Below, piece by piece: positions 37,731 to 47,707 of a stretch of DNA of 64,000 bases (its first letter is position 1; every line of letters starts with the position of its first letter). The stretch is from Rubellicoccus peritrichatus. GTDB taxonomy: Bacteria > Verrucomicrobiota > Verrucomicrobiia > Opitutales > Cerasicoccaceae. Both the position numbers and the translations under genes were made by a program. The notes beneath the pieces were generated by a model that was not told where the DNA came from, ran no database searches, and saw only the letters and a program-made list of their open reading frames with translations. The stretch covers positions 2,785,001 through 2,849,000 of the forward strand of contig NZ_CP136920.1 of NCBI RefSeq assembly GCF_033100135.1, given 5' to 3'.

Positions 37731-39137
37731 ATGAGTGAACGTCCTAATCTTTTGTTCGTATTTTCTGATCAACACCGTGCCTGCGATCTCGGCTGTTATG
37801 GAAATGATAAAGTATTGAGTCCTAACCTGGATGCATTGGCCAAAGGTGGTGCTCTGTTCAGAAATTTCTATAGTAACTCACCGCTCTGTGTTCCTGCAAG
37901 AGGAACACTGCTGACCGGACTTCATGCGATGAGGCATAGGGCAGCCGGGAACGATTTACCGATCAATGAGCAATGTGAAAGTCTTGGCGCAGCTTTGCAA
38001 CGCGAGGGCTATTTAACTGGCTATATCGGGAAGTGGCATTTGGGCGGTGTCCCAAGAGATCAGTTCATCGATAAAGATAGACGTCTGGGATTTGAAGAGT
38101 GGTATGTTGCGAATTGCAATCACAATTACAACGAGGGCTATTACTATGATCAGGACAATCAACATCATGTCATTGAAGGTTATGAGCCCATTGTGCAAAC
38201 AGATCTGGCCGTAAACTTTATTGAGCGTAATCGAGAAAAGCCCTGGGCGGCTGTCTTGTCGTGGGGGCCACCGCATGAGCCATACCTGACTGCGCCAAAG
38301 CATCAGCAGGATTACTATGAGGAAGTGGAGATGAGCTTGCGCCCAAATGTCCCTGATCGTATTACGACTTATGGTGATCAGTTTTTGTCGCGTGATGAAA
38401 TTCCTGATTTGATGCGAGGGTACTACGCGCACATTACGGCTCTGGATGAACAGATGGGGCGCTTGATTGATGCTTTAAAGGAGACCGACCAACTGGAGAA
38501 CACGATCATTGTATACACCAGTGACCATGGCGACATGGTGGGAAGTCAGGGCTATATGAATAAGCAGTTACCCTACGAAGAGTCTGTTAATGTTCCATTG
38601 ATCATCAGCTGGCCTGGGAATATTCAGCCGGGCGAACGCAAAGGTTTGGCTTCTCTTGTTGATCTGCCGGTTACGCTTACGCATATGGTGGGAGCATCAT
38701 TTAAGGAAAAACCGGATGGACGTGATTTTTCTGCAATGTTGACTGATACTGAGGCGCCGGGAGCAGAGTACTGCTATCTTTATGAACTAACCGCCTGCCA
38801 TCAATCCGCCGACCGGGATACACCGGCATGGCGTGGTTTGCGAACAGAACGCTATACATTTGCTACATTGTTTGATGGCACTCCTTGGATTCTTTATGAT
38901 AATCAAGAGGACCCGTACCAAATGAATAATCTGGTGACGGACCCGAAACATAAATCTCTTGTCAAGGAGTTGAAGAAGTCATTGGACTGTGAAGTGCATC
39001 TTCACGATTCTTATGTCAGTCCAGAAATTCTTATTAAAGACGCAGGTTTGCTGAGCGAGTGGAACAGGAGTCAGGCTTATTTTAATCGTCCACTTTTCGC
39101 TGATGATTCCGTTCAGGAATGCCATTCAAATCATTAA
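37731..39137 (+). CDS. Sulfatase (formylglycine-type)
   Basis: A 468-residue sulfatase of the S1 family. The active-site Cys is C53 in CVPARGTLLTG, matching C-x-P/A-x-R, the site converted to formylglycine. Metal and substrate blocks are RPNLLFVFSDQHRACDLG, IGKWHLGG, HEPY and YTSDHGDMVGSQGYMNKQ. The protein has no signal peptide, so it probably acts in the cytoplasm on sulfated oligosaccharides that have been imported. It precedes a GH78-like gene by 9 bases, so the two are likely cotranscribed. A maturase gene for the Cys is not in the window. Confidence 0.93.
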   Translation: MSERPNLLFVFSDQHRACDLGCYGNDKVLSPNLDALAKGGALFRNFYSNSPLCVPARGTLLTGLHAMRHRAAGNDLPINEQCESLGAALQREGYLTGYIGKWHLGGVPRDQFIDKDRRLGFEEWYVANCNHNYNEGYYYDQDNQHHVIEGYEPIVQTDLAVNFIERNREKPWAAVLSWGPPHEPYLTAPKHQQDYYEEVEMSLRPNVPDRITTYGDQFLSRDEIPDLMRGYYAHITALDEQMGRLIDALKETDQLENTIIVYTSDHGDMVGSQGYMNKQLPYEESVNVPLIISWPGNIQPGERKGLASLVDLPVTLTHMVGASFKEKPDGRDFSAMLTDTEAPGAEYCYLYELTACHQSADRDTPAWRGLRTERYTFATLFDGTPWILYDNQEDPYQMNNLVTDPKHKSLVKELKKSLDCEVHLHDSYVSPEILIKDAGLLSEWNRSQAYFNRPLFADDSVQECHSNH

Positions 39138-39146
39138 CATTACTCA

Positions 39147-41492
39147 TTGATGTCCTTGTCGCTTCCTTCTAATGCCCTTTGGATTTGGCCGGAGAGCCTT
39201 CACTGGAATCTGCATAATTGCTATGCGCTTTTTCGCAGAGAATTCAAACTCGATGAATTGCCAAAGCATGCGCCTTTACTGATTACTGCTGATCAGTCTT
39301 ACCAGCTGTATATAAATGGCCTATATGTTTGCCGTGGTCCGGCTCGAGGTTTTCAAGCCAGTTGGCCCTACGACGAGATTGACATCAGGCCCTGGTTGGT
39401 TGTTGGCTCGAACCTGATCGCAATTAGGGCTTATAACCCTGGGGGTGGTAACTTTCAATATGTTAGTCAGGGATATGCAGGCTTGCTTGTTGTCGCTCAA
39501 TGGCAGGACTTTTCATTGGTCACTGACGGCTGTTGGAAGTGCCGACGACAGGAGGGGATTAGGAAGGATACCGTCCCGATCAGCTTGCAATTGTTTCCTC
39601 AGGAAATCATCGACTTAGGCATAGAAGATCCTGATTGGATGATGCCCGCTTTCGATGATACATCGTGGAAAACATCTGTAGCCAGTACACCATGGAATGC
39701 CATGCCATGGCCTCAGTTGGAAGCACGTTCAATTCCAATGTTGGACGAACATGAAATTCAGACAGGCAGTCTTATTGGGTATGCAAAAGGGGTTGCTGCG
39801 GAAGATTATATTTCCAAGGAGAACCTTTCGCTGTTGCGTTATGAACAAGGCTTGCAGCATGAGTCTGCAGAGGGAGATACGGATACTTTGCAATTTGAAT
39901 CAACTCCCAAGGGCTATTGGCAAAGCAAACTGATAGATTTAGGAAAACCTTATATCGGCAGTGTGTTACTGGAGGTGATCGGCGCGGATAGCGGTGTGAT
40001 TGTAGAAACGCATCATTACGAGACTATTCAGAAAGAATCATTATGTCCGGACTTTGCCTCGGAGTCACACAGCAAGATGGCTTTCAGTCATCGCATGATT
40101 TGCAGGGATGGCAAAAACTATCATGCGTTTTATCATCCCTTTGGTTTTCGTTACATGGTGGTCACGGTGTATGACAATGAATCTGAAATTCAGGTGAAAC
40201 CTTCCTTGCGAACATCCGTCTATCCACTTAAAGACAACGGATATTTCAAATCGGCCGACGATGATCTGAATCGTATTTGGGAAACTTGTGCTTGGACCCA
40301 GCGGATTTGTAGTCTCGATGCTTATGTGGATACTCCATGGCGTGAGCAGGCGCAGTGGTGGGGAGATGCACGTGTTCAAGCTTGGAACACTTTTCATCTT
40401 GATGGCGACGTGCGGTTGTTTCGCCGAGGCATTAAGCAGATTGCCACACAAACAACACCAGATGGTTTGACCTATGGACACGCGCCAACCATCGCGCATT
40501 TTTGTATATTGCCAGATTTTACGTTGATATGGATGGTTACGCTTTGGGATTGCTATTGGCAGACGGGAAGTTTGGAAGCCTTTGAGACCCATCGCGATAA
40601 AGTTGAAAAGGCACTGGATTATTTTCGTGATCACATGGATTCAGAAACCGGTCTGCTTCGCTATGACGAACGTTTTTGGTTGTTTCTGGACTGGACGGAC
40701 TTGCAAAAGGCAGGCTGTTCCAGTGTCTATAGTCTCTGGCTGCTGTATGCCCTTATCCAGTTGGAAAAACTTTATGAGCTCACTGATGATTTAAAGTCTG
40801 CCAGTGAGTGTCATCAATGGTCGAATCGATTGCGGGATAGTTTGTTGGCATTGGTCGGTGAAGATGGACTGATCCGCGATGGTTTTCTAGAGGATGGCAC
40901 AATCAATCCACATGCATCCATCCATGCTCAGACTTTGTCACTGATGACTGGCCTTTGTCCTGAGAATGAACCTGCGATGTTGAATAAGTGCTTGCTGCCT
41001 TTTCTGAAGGGAGAACTTGAAAAGGATGTGCAACCATCGGCTTATTGGATCACCTATGTCTATACTGTTTTGGCAGAGCGTGGTTATGTTTCGGATGTGG
41101 TTGGTCATATTCGTGAGAAGTGGAAGCCGATGATCGAGCAGGGGGCGACGTGGGAAAACTTTGAACCGAAAAGAGGTAATGAGAGTTTTTCGCATGCTTG
41201 GTCGGCGCATCCATTGTTTCACCTTATGCAATGCCTGGGTGGTATTCGACAGATAGATAAAGGATGGTCGAGAGTTTCTTTTTCCCCAGTCTTCAAGGGG
41301 AAACATGCAACGGTTACGATTCCGACTCCCTTAGGCAAAATCAAGTCATCATGGGAGAAGATTGGGAAAGAAATATGTGGAGAATTGATATTGCCTCAAG
41401 GTATTCAAGCTGAGGTGCGTTTGGTAGGATTAGATTCTGAGACGATTGAAGGTGTTTACCAATATCGCATTGAGAATATTGATTCTCGATGA
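39147..41492 (+). CDS. GH78-like alpha-L-rhamnosidase
   Basis: A 781-residue protein without a signal peptide. The N-terminal beta domains (about 1-330) include a galactose-binding-like part (LLITADQSYQLYINGLYVCR). An (alpha/alpha)6 barrel (about 350-690) carries DTPWREQAQWWGDARVQAW, with Glu400, matching the D-x-P-x-R-E-x3-W-x-G-D-A signature of GH78. A C-terminal beta domain ends the protein. It likely removes alpha-L-rhamnose, or a related deoxy sugar, from oligosaccharides. Its place right after the sulfatase suggests joint action on a sulfated rhamnose-containing glycan. It ends 9 bases before convergent topB. Confidence 0.85.
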   Translation: MMSLSLPSNALWIWPESLHWNLHNCYALFRREFKLDELPKHAPLLITADQSYQLYINGLYVCRGPARGFQASWPYDEIDIRPWLVVGSNLIAIRAYNPGGGNFQYVSQGYAGLLVVAQWQDFSLVTDGCWKCRRQEGIRKDTVPISLQLFPQEIIDLGIEDPDWMMPAFDDTSWKTSVASTPWNAMPWPQLEARSIPMLDEHEIQTGSLIGYAKGVAAEDYISKENLSLLRYEQGLQHESAEGDTDTLQFESTPKGYWQSKLIDLGKPYIGSVLLEVIGADSGVIVETHHYETIQKESLCPDFASESHSKMAFSHRMICRDGKNYHAFYHPFGFRYMVVTVYDNESEIQVKPSLRTSVYPLKDNGYFKSADDDLNRIWETCAWTQRICSLDAYVDTPWREQAQWWGDARVQAWNTFHLDGDVRLFRRGIKQIATQTTPDGLTYGHAPTIAHFCILPDFTLIWMVTLWDCYWQTGSLEAFETHRDKVEKALDYFRDHMDSETGLLRYDERFWLFLDWTDLQKAGCSSVYSLWLLYALIQLEKLYELTDDLKSASECHQWSNRLRDSLLALVGEDGLIRDGFLEDGTINPHASIHAQTLSLMTGLCPENEPAMLNKCLLPFLKGELEKDVQPSAYWITYVYTVLAERGYVSDVVGHIREKWKPMIEQGATWENFEPKRGNESFSHAWSAHPLFHLMQCLGGIRQIDKGWSRVSFSPVFKGKHATVTIPTPLGKIKSSWEKIGKEICGELILPQGIQAEVRLVGLDSETIEGVYQYRIENIDSR

Positions 41493-41501
41493 CTTTTGCG
41501 T

Positions 41502-43883
41502 TTATGAAAAATCAAACTTCACCTCGCCATTCACGACTTTGAGTTTGGCTTCGAATTCTTTGCCAGCTTTTGATTTGAAGCCGGTGATGGTGTCAGTTGT
41601 TCCGGTGTTGAGAAGTTGTTGAGCGATCTCTAAAGCAATCTCTTTTTGTGCCATGGTTTTCCAGATGACAAATTTGCAACCGTTTCGCCAGTTGGAGCAA
41701 CCATAGGCTTTACTGCCGACGATGATGTCGCCGCCACAAGTTGGACAAGCTCCCAGTGATTCCTGTCCGTCATCCTTTTTGGCTACCTTGGACTCTTCAT
41801 AGCTGAGCTTGCCTTTCTTATCAAGGCAGATGGTTGCAAAGCATTTGCGTCCATCGACGACAATAGGGTGGGGCGTTAGACTGCGTTTGTGGGAAAGGAT
41901 TTCACGGGCAAGTTCTGCCGGGAGGGGTAGTTCCCAAATCGTAGCAGGCAGCACAAACTTGCAGCCTTGTTTCCAGTCCGAACAACCATATGCCGCACGT
42001 CCGCGAATGACGGGTGCGTTGCAGATTGGGCAAGGGCCAAGGTTAGCCTTGTTGATTGTTTTTTGTGAAGTGCACTGGAGGATCTCACGGGTGTAATTTG
42101 CGACTTCCGACATGAATTGCGCCGGGTCGTATTCGCCTCGTTCGACTTGCTTGAGTCGGAATTCCCAGTCTCCTGTCAACTCGGGAGATTTTAGACGTTC
42201 GTCTTGAATGAGAGAGATCAATCCTCGGCCGGACTCTGTGCTGACGAGATTCTTTTTCTTGCGCTCAATGTATTTGCGTTGGATCAGGACTTCGATGATT
42301 GAAGCGCGAGTGGCCGGTGTGCCCACACCTTTGTCCTTGAGTGCTTCTTTCAGGGCTTCATCGGTTACGATCTTACCAGCGGTTTCCATCAACTGGAGCA
42401 AGCTGGCTTCATTGAAACGCTTTGGAGCAGAGGTTTTAAATTTGGGCAGTGATGGTTCATGAGGATTGCTTTCACCCTTCTGAAAGTCAGGCAACTCCTG
42501 TGCTGCTTCGTCCTCCTTGGCTGCGTTTTTGGCGTTCTTTGGCTTCTCGGTTTTAGCCGTATCCTTGGGAGCTTCCGCTTTCTCGGATTCAGCTTTGGGG
42601 TAAAGGGCCATCCATCCAGGATCAACCAGCACTTTACCTCGGGCGCGAAAAGGTTCTTCAGCTGCAAGCGCATCGACGACTGTAACGGCCCTGATGCACG
42701 GTGGATAAAAAACGGCGATTAAACGTGTGACAACCGCATCGTATAGCTTTTGCTCATCACCACCTAGCCGGTCACCCAAGTCTTCTGTGGGAATGATGGC
42801 GTGGTGGTCGGACACCTTTTTGTCATCGACGATGCGCTTGGTGAATTTCAACTTAGCAAGGTCAAGTGGCTCGATCTCTTTTGGTTTGAGCCGACGTAAT
42901 GCCTCCATCAATGGCGGAATTGTTGGTTGAATGTCCGTGCTGAGATAGCGGCTGTCCGTTCGCGGATAGGTCAGATGCTTGCTTTCGTAAAGGTTTTGGG
43001 CAATGCGCAAGGTTTGATCTGCAGTGAAGCCATAGCGCTTGTTCATATCCTGCTGTAGCGAGGTCAAATCGTAGAGCTGTGGCGGATTGGCCTTCTCGTC
43101 CTTCTTGGTGACGTTTTGGACCACGAGCTCCTGTCCAGTTACCTTATCAATGATCTCCTGGCCCTTGGCTTCTTCGTCAAACTTACCACCAGTGTGTTTG
43201 AACGTTGCGCCACGACAAAGCGTGTGCACTTCCCAAAAGTCCTTTGGCTTGAAGTATTCGATTTCCAGATCGCGATTCACGATCATGGCCAGAATCGGTG
43301 TCTGGACTCGTCCCAGGCTGAGAAGAAGATTCCGCTTGCCGTATTCGACAGTGAAAAAGCGGGTCGCATTCAGTCCCACAATCCAGTCTGCTTCACTTCG
43401 GCATTTGGCGGCTTGATAGAGGCGGTCGAAGTCTGTGCTCGATGCGAGGTTCTTAAAGCCTTTCTCGATGGCAGCGTTGGTCAATGAGCTGATCCAGAGG
43501 CGTTTGCAGGGTTTGGCCTCGCATTGGGTCCAAGTCAGGATATAGCGGAAAATCAACTCACCCTCCCGCCCGGCGTCTGTTGCACAAATGATTTCGTCGG
43601 CTTCTTCAAAGAGTTTCTTGATGATCATCAATTGCTCATGGGAAGAACCGTCCTTGCGAGTGCGGAGCTTGAAATCCTCTGGAATGATGGGCAAATCGTT
43701 CAACCGCCATGATTTCCAGGCGGGATTGTATTCCTCGGGCTCTTGCAGCTCCACCATATGACCAAAAGCCCACGTTACCGCCCACTCGTCGCCCTTGAGG
43801 AAACCCTGCTGCTGGCTGGTCGCATTAAGGTGCTTCGCGATATCACGTGCGACTGATGGTTTTTCCGCTAAGACAACTTTCAT
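41502..43883 (-). CDS. topB: DNA topoisomerase III (type IA)
   Basis: A 793-residue type IA topoisomerase. The TOPRIM part starts MKVVLAEKPSVARDIAKHLN and contains ATDAGREGELIFRYI with the metal-binding acidic residues. The catalytic Tyr is in SKHLTYPRTDSRYLS. A Lys/Ala/Glu-rich insert (around residues 425-460) is present. The C-terminus has two Cys4 zinc-ribbon-like modules: CPICNAPVIRGRAAYGC and CPTCGGDIIVGSKAYGC. It relaxes or decatenates single-stranded DNA at replication and recombination intermediates. It follows the GH29 gene on the same strand with a 99-base gap. The role is housekeeping. Confidence 0.93.
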   Translation of the reverse strand: MKVVLAEKPSVARDIAKHLNATSQQQGFLKGDEWAVTWAFGHMVELQEPEEYNPAWKSWRLNDLPIIPEDFKLRTRKDGSSHEQLMIIKKLFEEADEIICATDAGREGELIFRYILTWTQCEAKPCKRLWISSLTNAAIEKGFKNLASSTDFDRLYQAAKCRSEADWIVGLNATRFFTVEYGKRNLLLSLGRVQTPILAMIVNRDLEIEYFKPKDFWEVHTLCRGATFKHTGGKFDEEAKGQEIIDKVTGQELVVQNVTKKDEKANPPQLYDLTSLQQDMNKRYGFTADQTLRIAQNLYESKHLTYPRTDSRYLSTDIQPTIPPLMEALRRLKPKEIEPLDLAKLKFTKRIVDDKKVSDHHAIIPTEDLGDRLGGDEQKLYDAVVTRLIAVFYPPCIRAVTVVDALAAEEPFRARGKVLVDPGWMALYPKAESEKAEAPKDTAKTEKPKNAKNAAKEDEAAQELPDFQKGESNPHEPSLPKFKTSAPKRFNEASLLQLMETAGKIVTDEALKEALKDKGVGTPATRASIIEVLIQRKYIERKKKNLVSTESGRGLISLIQDERLKSPELTGDWEFRLKQVERGEYDPAQFMSEVANYTREILQCTSQKTINKANLGPCPICNAPVIRGRAAYGCSDWKQGCKFVLPATIWELPLPAELAREILSHKRSLTPHPIVVDGRKCFATICLDKKGKLSYEESKVAKKDDGQESLGACPTCGGDIIVGSKAYGCSNWRNGCKFVIWKTMAQKEIALEIAQQLLNTGTTDTITGFKSKAGKEFEAKLKVVNGEVKFDFS

Positions 43884-43982
43884 TCGAGACGCACCAAAAA
43901 GCGGATTTGTGAGAGGGGAGTCAAGGGTGGTTCACCCACTGAGCATGATTCAATCTTCATTCACTTTTTCAGTGGTAGGCGA

Positions 43983-45524
43983 TTAGATTGAAATCTTTAA
44001 AGTGGACGCGTATTTGCAGGGCGCTTTTGCAGGAAGCGAAACATGTAGCCCAGTTGAATCCTGAGAATATGAAACTGGGCCGTAACCTATGAGTTCAACA
44101 GCCTGAACAGCCTTTTCATTGGCAAAAGATTTAATCAGCGTTGCTTGAGAGGATGGCCATTTGAGGATGAAAGCGAAGACTTCTTCCCCCGACTTGGATC
44201 TAGTAAAGCGAAATTCGTTTTCCTGGGCTTCGATCGGTGTTTCGTTGTGGCATTTGGATTCATATTCGGTGACTCCGCCTTCGCCAAAGATCTTCCACGG
44301 ACGAGTGGCGTAGATCGCTTCGCCATTGAGATCGAGCCAGGCTTTCATTTCTGCCAGGATATTCTGGCATGCTTCATCCAGCGTTCCCTCCGGTTTCAGT
44401 GGCACACTCAACATCATGTTGCCATTCTTACTGACGACATCGACGAGAAAGTGGATTACACTGAGTGGTGTCTTGTATTCAAAGCCTTTGTTATAAAACC
44501 AATTTCCAAGGCATGTATCGATCTGCCATGGATCTTCGGTGATTCCTTGGGCGAGGCCACGTTCGATATCAAAGACTCCGGCGCCGGGAATAAATGTGCC
44601 AAGACCAGGGTGGTTCTTTTGCGTGTAGACACCTTCCAGTTTCCCTCCATGGAGCTGCATGTTGCGGTTGTAGTAGTAGGCAAGGATCGCGAGACTGTAT
44701 TTGCCGAGTGCGGGAGCTCCGTCAGTGTAAAATAAATCCGGCTCAAATGTATCGAGAAGGTCTTTCATACGAAAATACCACTCTTTGGCCCAGTCATTCG
44801 GATAATCTTCCGGGGTTAACCACTCATCTTTTTTGTCGATGTAAATGGAATTGTAGAGATCGCGATAACGTTCATCCTGCCCATCGTAGGGAACTCCAGC
44901 CAGCGGACCTGTCTTGTCGGCTCCGAGGCTTGTGCCAAACCAGTGATAATAGTTGGAGGTATGCTCCGAAACGCCGAAGTATAAACCATGCTTGCGAGCT
45001 GCGTCTCGCCAAAGTGCTACGATGTCTTTCTTAGGACCAATATTCACCGAGTTCCAGCGATGGTACTTCGAGTCCCAACAATCAAAATTGTCAGTATGGA
45101 CTCCGAGCGCCATGAAATATTTGGCTCCCACGCTTTTGTAGAGCGCGATGAGCGCATCGGGGTCAAACGCTTCAGCTTTCCAGTATTGCAGAATATCTTT
45201 ATAACCCACCTTGGATGGATGACCGAAGTTTTTGCAATGATAGGCGTAAACATCTTGATCAGGGTTACCGTCCTTTCCAAGGCCCTGAATATACATATTA
45301 CGAGCATACCAGTCTCCCATTGCTGGCAGTCCCTGAGGTCCCCAGTGGGCCCAAATTCCAAACTTCGCATCGCGAAACCACTCTGGACATTCAAATTGCT
45401 GCAATGATTCAACCGTTGCCTTAAAGGGGCCGTCGCCCTCGGTAATTGGCTGCTTCAGCATTTCAGTGCGAATCTGTTGGTATTTTGGCGCGAGTGAATC
45501 GAGTTCGTGGGCTGTTGTGCTCAT
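43983..45524 (-). CDS. GH29 alpha-L-fucosidase
   Basis: A 513-residue protein that fits GH29 alpha-L-fucosidases. Typical segments are WFRDAKFGIWAHWGPQGLPA at the N-terminus, GVHTDNFDCWDSKYHRWNSV, PDLFYTDGAPALG (likely nucleophile Asp region) and NGNMMLSVPLKPEGTLD. It would remove terminal alpha-L-fucose. No signal peptide is seen, so it acts in the cytoplasm. Fucose-containing sulfated polysaccharides (fucoidan) are a common substrate in related marine Opitutae, but the true substrate is not shown. It is upstream of topB on the same strand, without a functional link I can see. Confidence 0.92.
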   Translation of the reverse strand: MSTTAHELDSLAPKYQQIRTEMLKQPITEGDGPFKATVESLQQFECPEWFRDAKFGIWAHWGPQGLPAMGDWYARNMYIQGLGKDGNPDQDVYAYHCKNFGHPSKVGYKDILQYWKAEAFDPDALIALYKSVGAKYFMALGVHTDNFDCWDSKYHRWNSVNIGPKKDIVALWRDAARKHGLYFGVSEHTSNYYHWFGTSLGADKTGPLAGVPYDGQDERYRDLYNSIYIDKKDEWLTPEDYPNDWAKEWYFRMKDLLDTFEPDLFYTDGAPALGKYSLAILAYYYNRNMQLHGGKLEGVYTQKNHPGLGTFIPGAGVFDIERGLAQGITEDPWQIDTCLGNWFYNKGFEYKTPLSVIHFLVDVVSKNGNMMLSVPLKPEGTLDEACQNILAEMKAWLDLNGEAIYATRPWKIFGEGGVTEYESKCHNETPIEAQENEFRFTRSKSGEEVFAFILKWPSSQATLIKSFANEKAVQAVELIGYGPVSYSQDSTGLHVSLPAKAPCKYASTLKISI

Positions 45525-45611
45525 CTTATTTCAAAGTGTTCTCTATAGGTGGTAACATCCCACAACTAGGTTTCCAGAGTATTGATTGCGATAATCAAGT
45601 GCATAGGGTTT

Positions 45612-46148
45612 TCAGGAAGCTACACGTTCGAGGTAGAAACGGAATTCAGTGATGGATTCGCGGATGTCATCCAATGCCCGGTGAGCGTTTTTCTTTTCAA
45701 ACCTCAAGTCGTAGAGTTCCTGGAACGCCACTTTGAAGCTGCTGACATCCAACATTCGATAGTGTAGTTTTGAAGCAAATTGGGGTAACCACTGATCAAC
45801 AAATTTGCGATCCTGGTGAATCGAGTTGCCACAAAGAATGGCGGGAACCTCACCCCAGTGGTTTGAAACAATATCGGCGAGTTTTTCGTCCAATTCTGCT
45901 TCGGTTATTCCGGTTGGAATACGGTCGAGTAGGCCACTTTCCTTATGGTGAGTTTGGCACCACTCATTCATGCCAGCTAAAACTTCTTTAGGCTGGACCA
46001 CTGCTGATTCCCAGAGAAACACTTCTTCCCAGTCGTGGTTGCTTACTATGACTGCTGCTTCAAGGATACGATCTGTTGTGGCTTCGAGTCCGGTCATTTC
46101 CAGATCAAGCCAAAGAAAGTAGGGTTGTTTGGTTTCGTTTGGAGGCAT
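45612..46148 (-). CDS. orn: Oligoribonuclease (DEDDh exonuclease)
   Basis: A 178-residue 3'-5' exonuclease that degrades short RNAs to mononucleotides. It has the DEDDh pattern: FLWLDLEMTGLEATTDRI (first Asp and Glu), GNSIHQDRKFVDQWLPQF (second Asp) and KNAHRALDDIRESITEF (His and last Asp). The ATG at 46148 is chosen because Orn begins a few residues before the first motif; a frame extension to 46187 is less likely. The flavoprotein gene starts 24 bases away on the opposite strand, so the two share a promoter region. Confidence 0.94.
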   Translation of the reverse strand: MPPNETKQPYFLWLDLEMTGLEATTDRILEAAVIVSNHDWEEVFLWESAVVQPKEVLAGMNEWCQTHHKESGLLDRIPTGITEAELDEKLADIVSNHWGEVPAILCGNSIHQDRKFVDQWLPQFASKLHYRMLDVSSFKVAFQELYDLRFEKKNAHRALDDIRESITEFRFYLERVAS

Positions 46149-46171
46149 AGCGCAAGAGTGTTTTAAATGGT

Positions 46172-47422
46172 TTGATTGGCAAAGCATTTTACGACAAAGA
46201 GGGGCAAGTGAAGCATGATTGGCAAAAAAGTGTGGCAGTCGTGGGTGGTGGACCTGCTGGGTTGCGTGCGGCGGAAGTTGCAGCTGCCGCCGATGCTCAA
46301 GTCACACTTTATGATGCGAAGCCTTCTGTTGGACGAAAGTTTCTAGTCGCGGGCAAGAGTGGGCTCAATCTAACCAATGCGGCAGAGTTTGAAACATTCA
46401 TGCAGCGGTATTCCGGGAGCAATATGCCGGTAAAATTATGGCGGAAGTATATTGCGGATTTTGATAATGTGGCGCTTCGAACATGGGCCGAGTCGTTGGG
46501 CGTTGAAACCTTTGTTGCTTCAAATGGAAAAGTTTTTCCAAAAACAAAGAAAGCGGCCCCGCTATTGCGTCACTGGGTATCACGCCTGAGAGAGTTGGGG
46601 GTGGTATTCAATATGAATCACCGCTGGGTTGCCTTACGTCATGGCCCCGAAATTGAAATTGATTTCCTTCATCATGACCAACTGGTGAGTCAGAAATACG
46701 ATGCTGTTGTTCTCGCTTTGGGTGGTGCTTCCTGGCCACAAACAGGATCGGATGGCAATTGGGTCGATATTTTGAGACAGCAGGATATCACTATTCAGCC
46801 GTTACAGTCCGCTAATTGTGGATGGGAATGTGACTGGGCTCCTGCGACACTTGCTTCTGCTGAAGGGCAACCATTGCAAAACCTGAAAGTGCGTGTTGGA
46901 GATCAGCTTGAGACTGGTGAACTGGTTGTGACGCGTTACGGATTTGAGGGGCCTCCACTTTATGCATTGGGGCGCCAGCTGCGTACGATGGATTTGCCTG
47001 CAATTGAAATTGATTTCAAGCCGACCTTTACGATTGAACGTCTGGTTCAAAAAATGGAATCGGCTCGGCGTAACTTTTTCAAGGAAGCACGTTTGCGTTG
47101 GAAATTACCTGAACCGGCATGTGCTATCATTGAGCAATTCTATGGGACATTTGACTCTGCCGAGGAATTGGCCAATGCCACAAAATGTTGTCGAATTCCT
47201 CTGACAAGAGCCAGGCCGGTTGCAGAAGCGATTTCAACCAGTGGTGGGGTTTCCTGGCTTGCTCTTAATGAATCCCTAATGTTCAAGCAATTGCCTGGTG
47301 TTTATTGTGCTGGTGAAATGATTGACTGGGAAGCACCCACCGGCGGATATCTAATGCAAGGGTGTTTTGCGACGGGAAGCATAGCAGGGAAGGCTGCAAC
47401 TAGTGTATACTCTGAGTCATGA
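46172..47422 (+). CDS. HI0933-like flavoprotein (NAD(P)/FAD-dependent oxidoreductase)
   Basis: A 416-residue flavoprotein. Its FAD-binding Rossmann motif is [20 protein letters not shown], followed by the family motif [17 protein letters not shown]. The C-terminal block [20 protein letters not shown] and [20 protein letters not shown], with a second FAD contact, is characteristic of the TIGR03862/HI0933 group. The substrate is unknown. An alternative GTG start at 46208, preceded by AGAGGGG, would give a shorter N-terminus that begins close to the FAD motif. Orn is divergent. Confidence 0.9.
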   Translation: MIGKAFYDKEGQVKHDWQKSVAVVGGGPAGLRAAEVAAAADAQVTLYDAKPSVGRKFLVAGKSGLNLTNAAEFETFMQRYSGSNMPVKLWRKYIADFDNVALRTWAESLGVETFVASNGKVFPKTKKAAPLLRHWVSRLRELGVVFNMNHRWVALRHGPEIEIDFLHHDQLVSQKYDAVVLALGGASWPQTGSDGNWVDILRQQDITIQPLQSANCGWECDWAPATLASAEGQPLQNLKVRVGDQLETGELVVTRYGFEGPPLYALGRQLRTMDLPAIEIDFKPTFTIERLVQKMESARRNFFKEARLRWKLPEPACAIIEQFYGTFDSAEELANATKCCRIPLTRARPVAEAISTSGGVSWLALNESLMFKQLPGVYCAGEMIDWEAPTGGYLMQGCFATGSIAGKAATSVYSES

Positions 47423-47431
47423 ATAAAAACA

Positions 47432-47529
47432 CAAAGTGCGCTAAGAGTTAGCTGAGGTTGTCATACAGCTTTGCTCCGCGCACTTTGCTGGGTAATGGAT
47501 AGTCTCGCTACGATATACTCTCCTATCCA
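47432..47529. other. Two consecutive inverted repeats, possible structured RNA or terminator
   Basis: CAAAGTGCGC (47432-47441) pairs perfectly with GCGCACTTTG (47478-47487), with AGCTG / CAGCT nested inside. Directly after it, TGGATAG (47496-47502) pairs with CTATCCA (47523-47529). The first hairpin starts 10 bases after the flavoprotein stop. There is no long T-run after either, so a classic terminator is not certain. Structured RNA or a mobile palindrome are alternatives. The remaining gap up to 47707 is AT-rich and shows no gene. Confidence 0.5.
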
Positions 47530-47707
47530 ATACTACTTCACTACTATATTTCGCTTGTGCCGAAAATCCTTACGGTATTCACACTACAGTATTAATTATA
47601 TCATAAGGTTTCTGAATAGAACATGAATGCACCTGTTTTTTTTAGATACATATGATTTTTTTTCAGTAAGTATTGAAACTATTCTGCATCATCTTATTAC
47701 TTGAATC

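Noticed and set aside
43884-43982. GGGTG / CACCC hairpin between the fucosidase and topB genes as a terminator
   Set aside because: Five pairs with a 3-base loop and no T-run; not supported.
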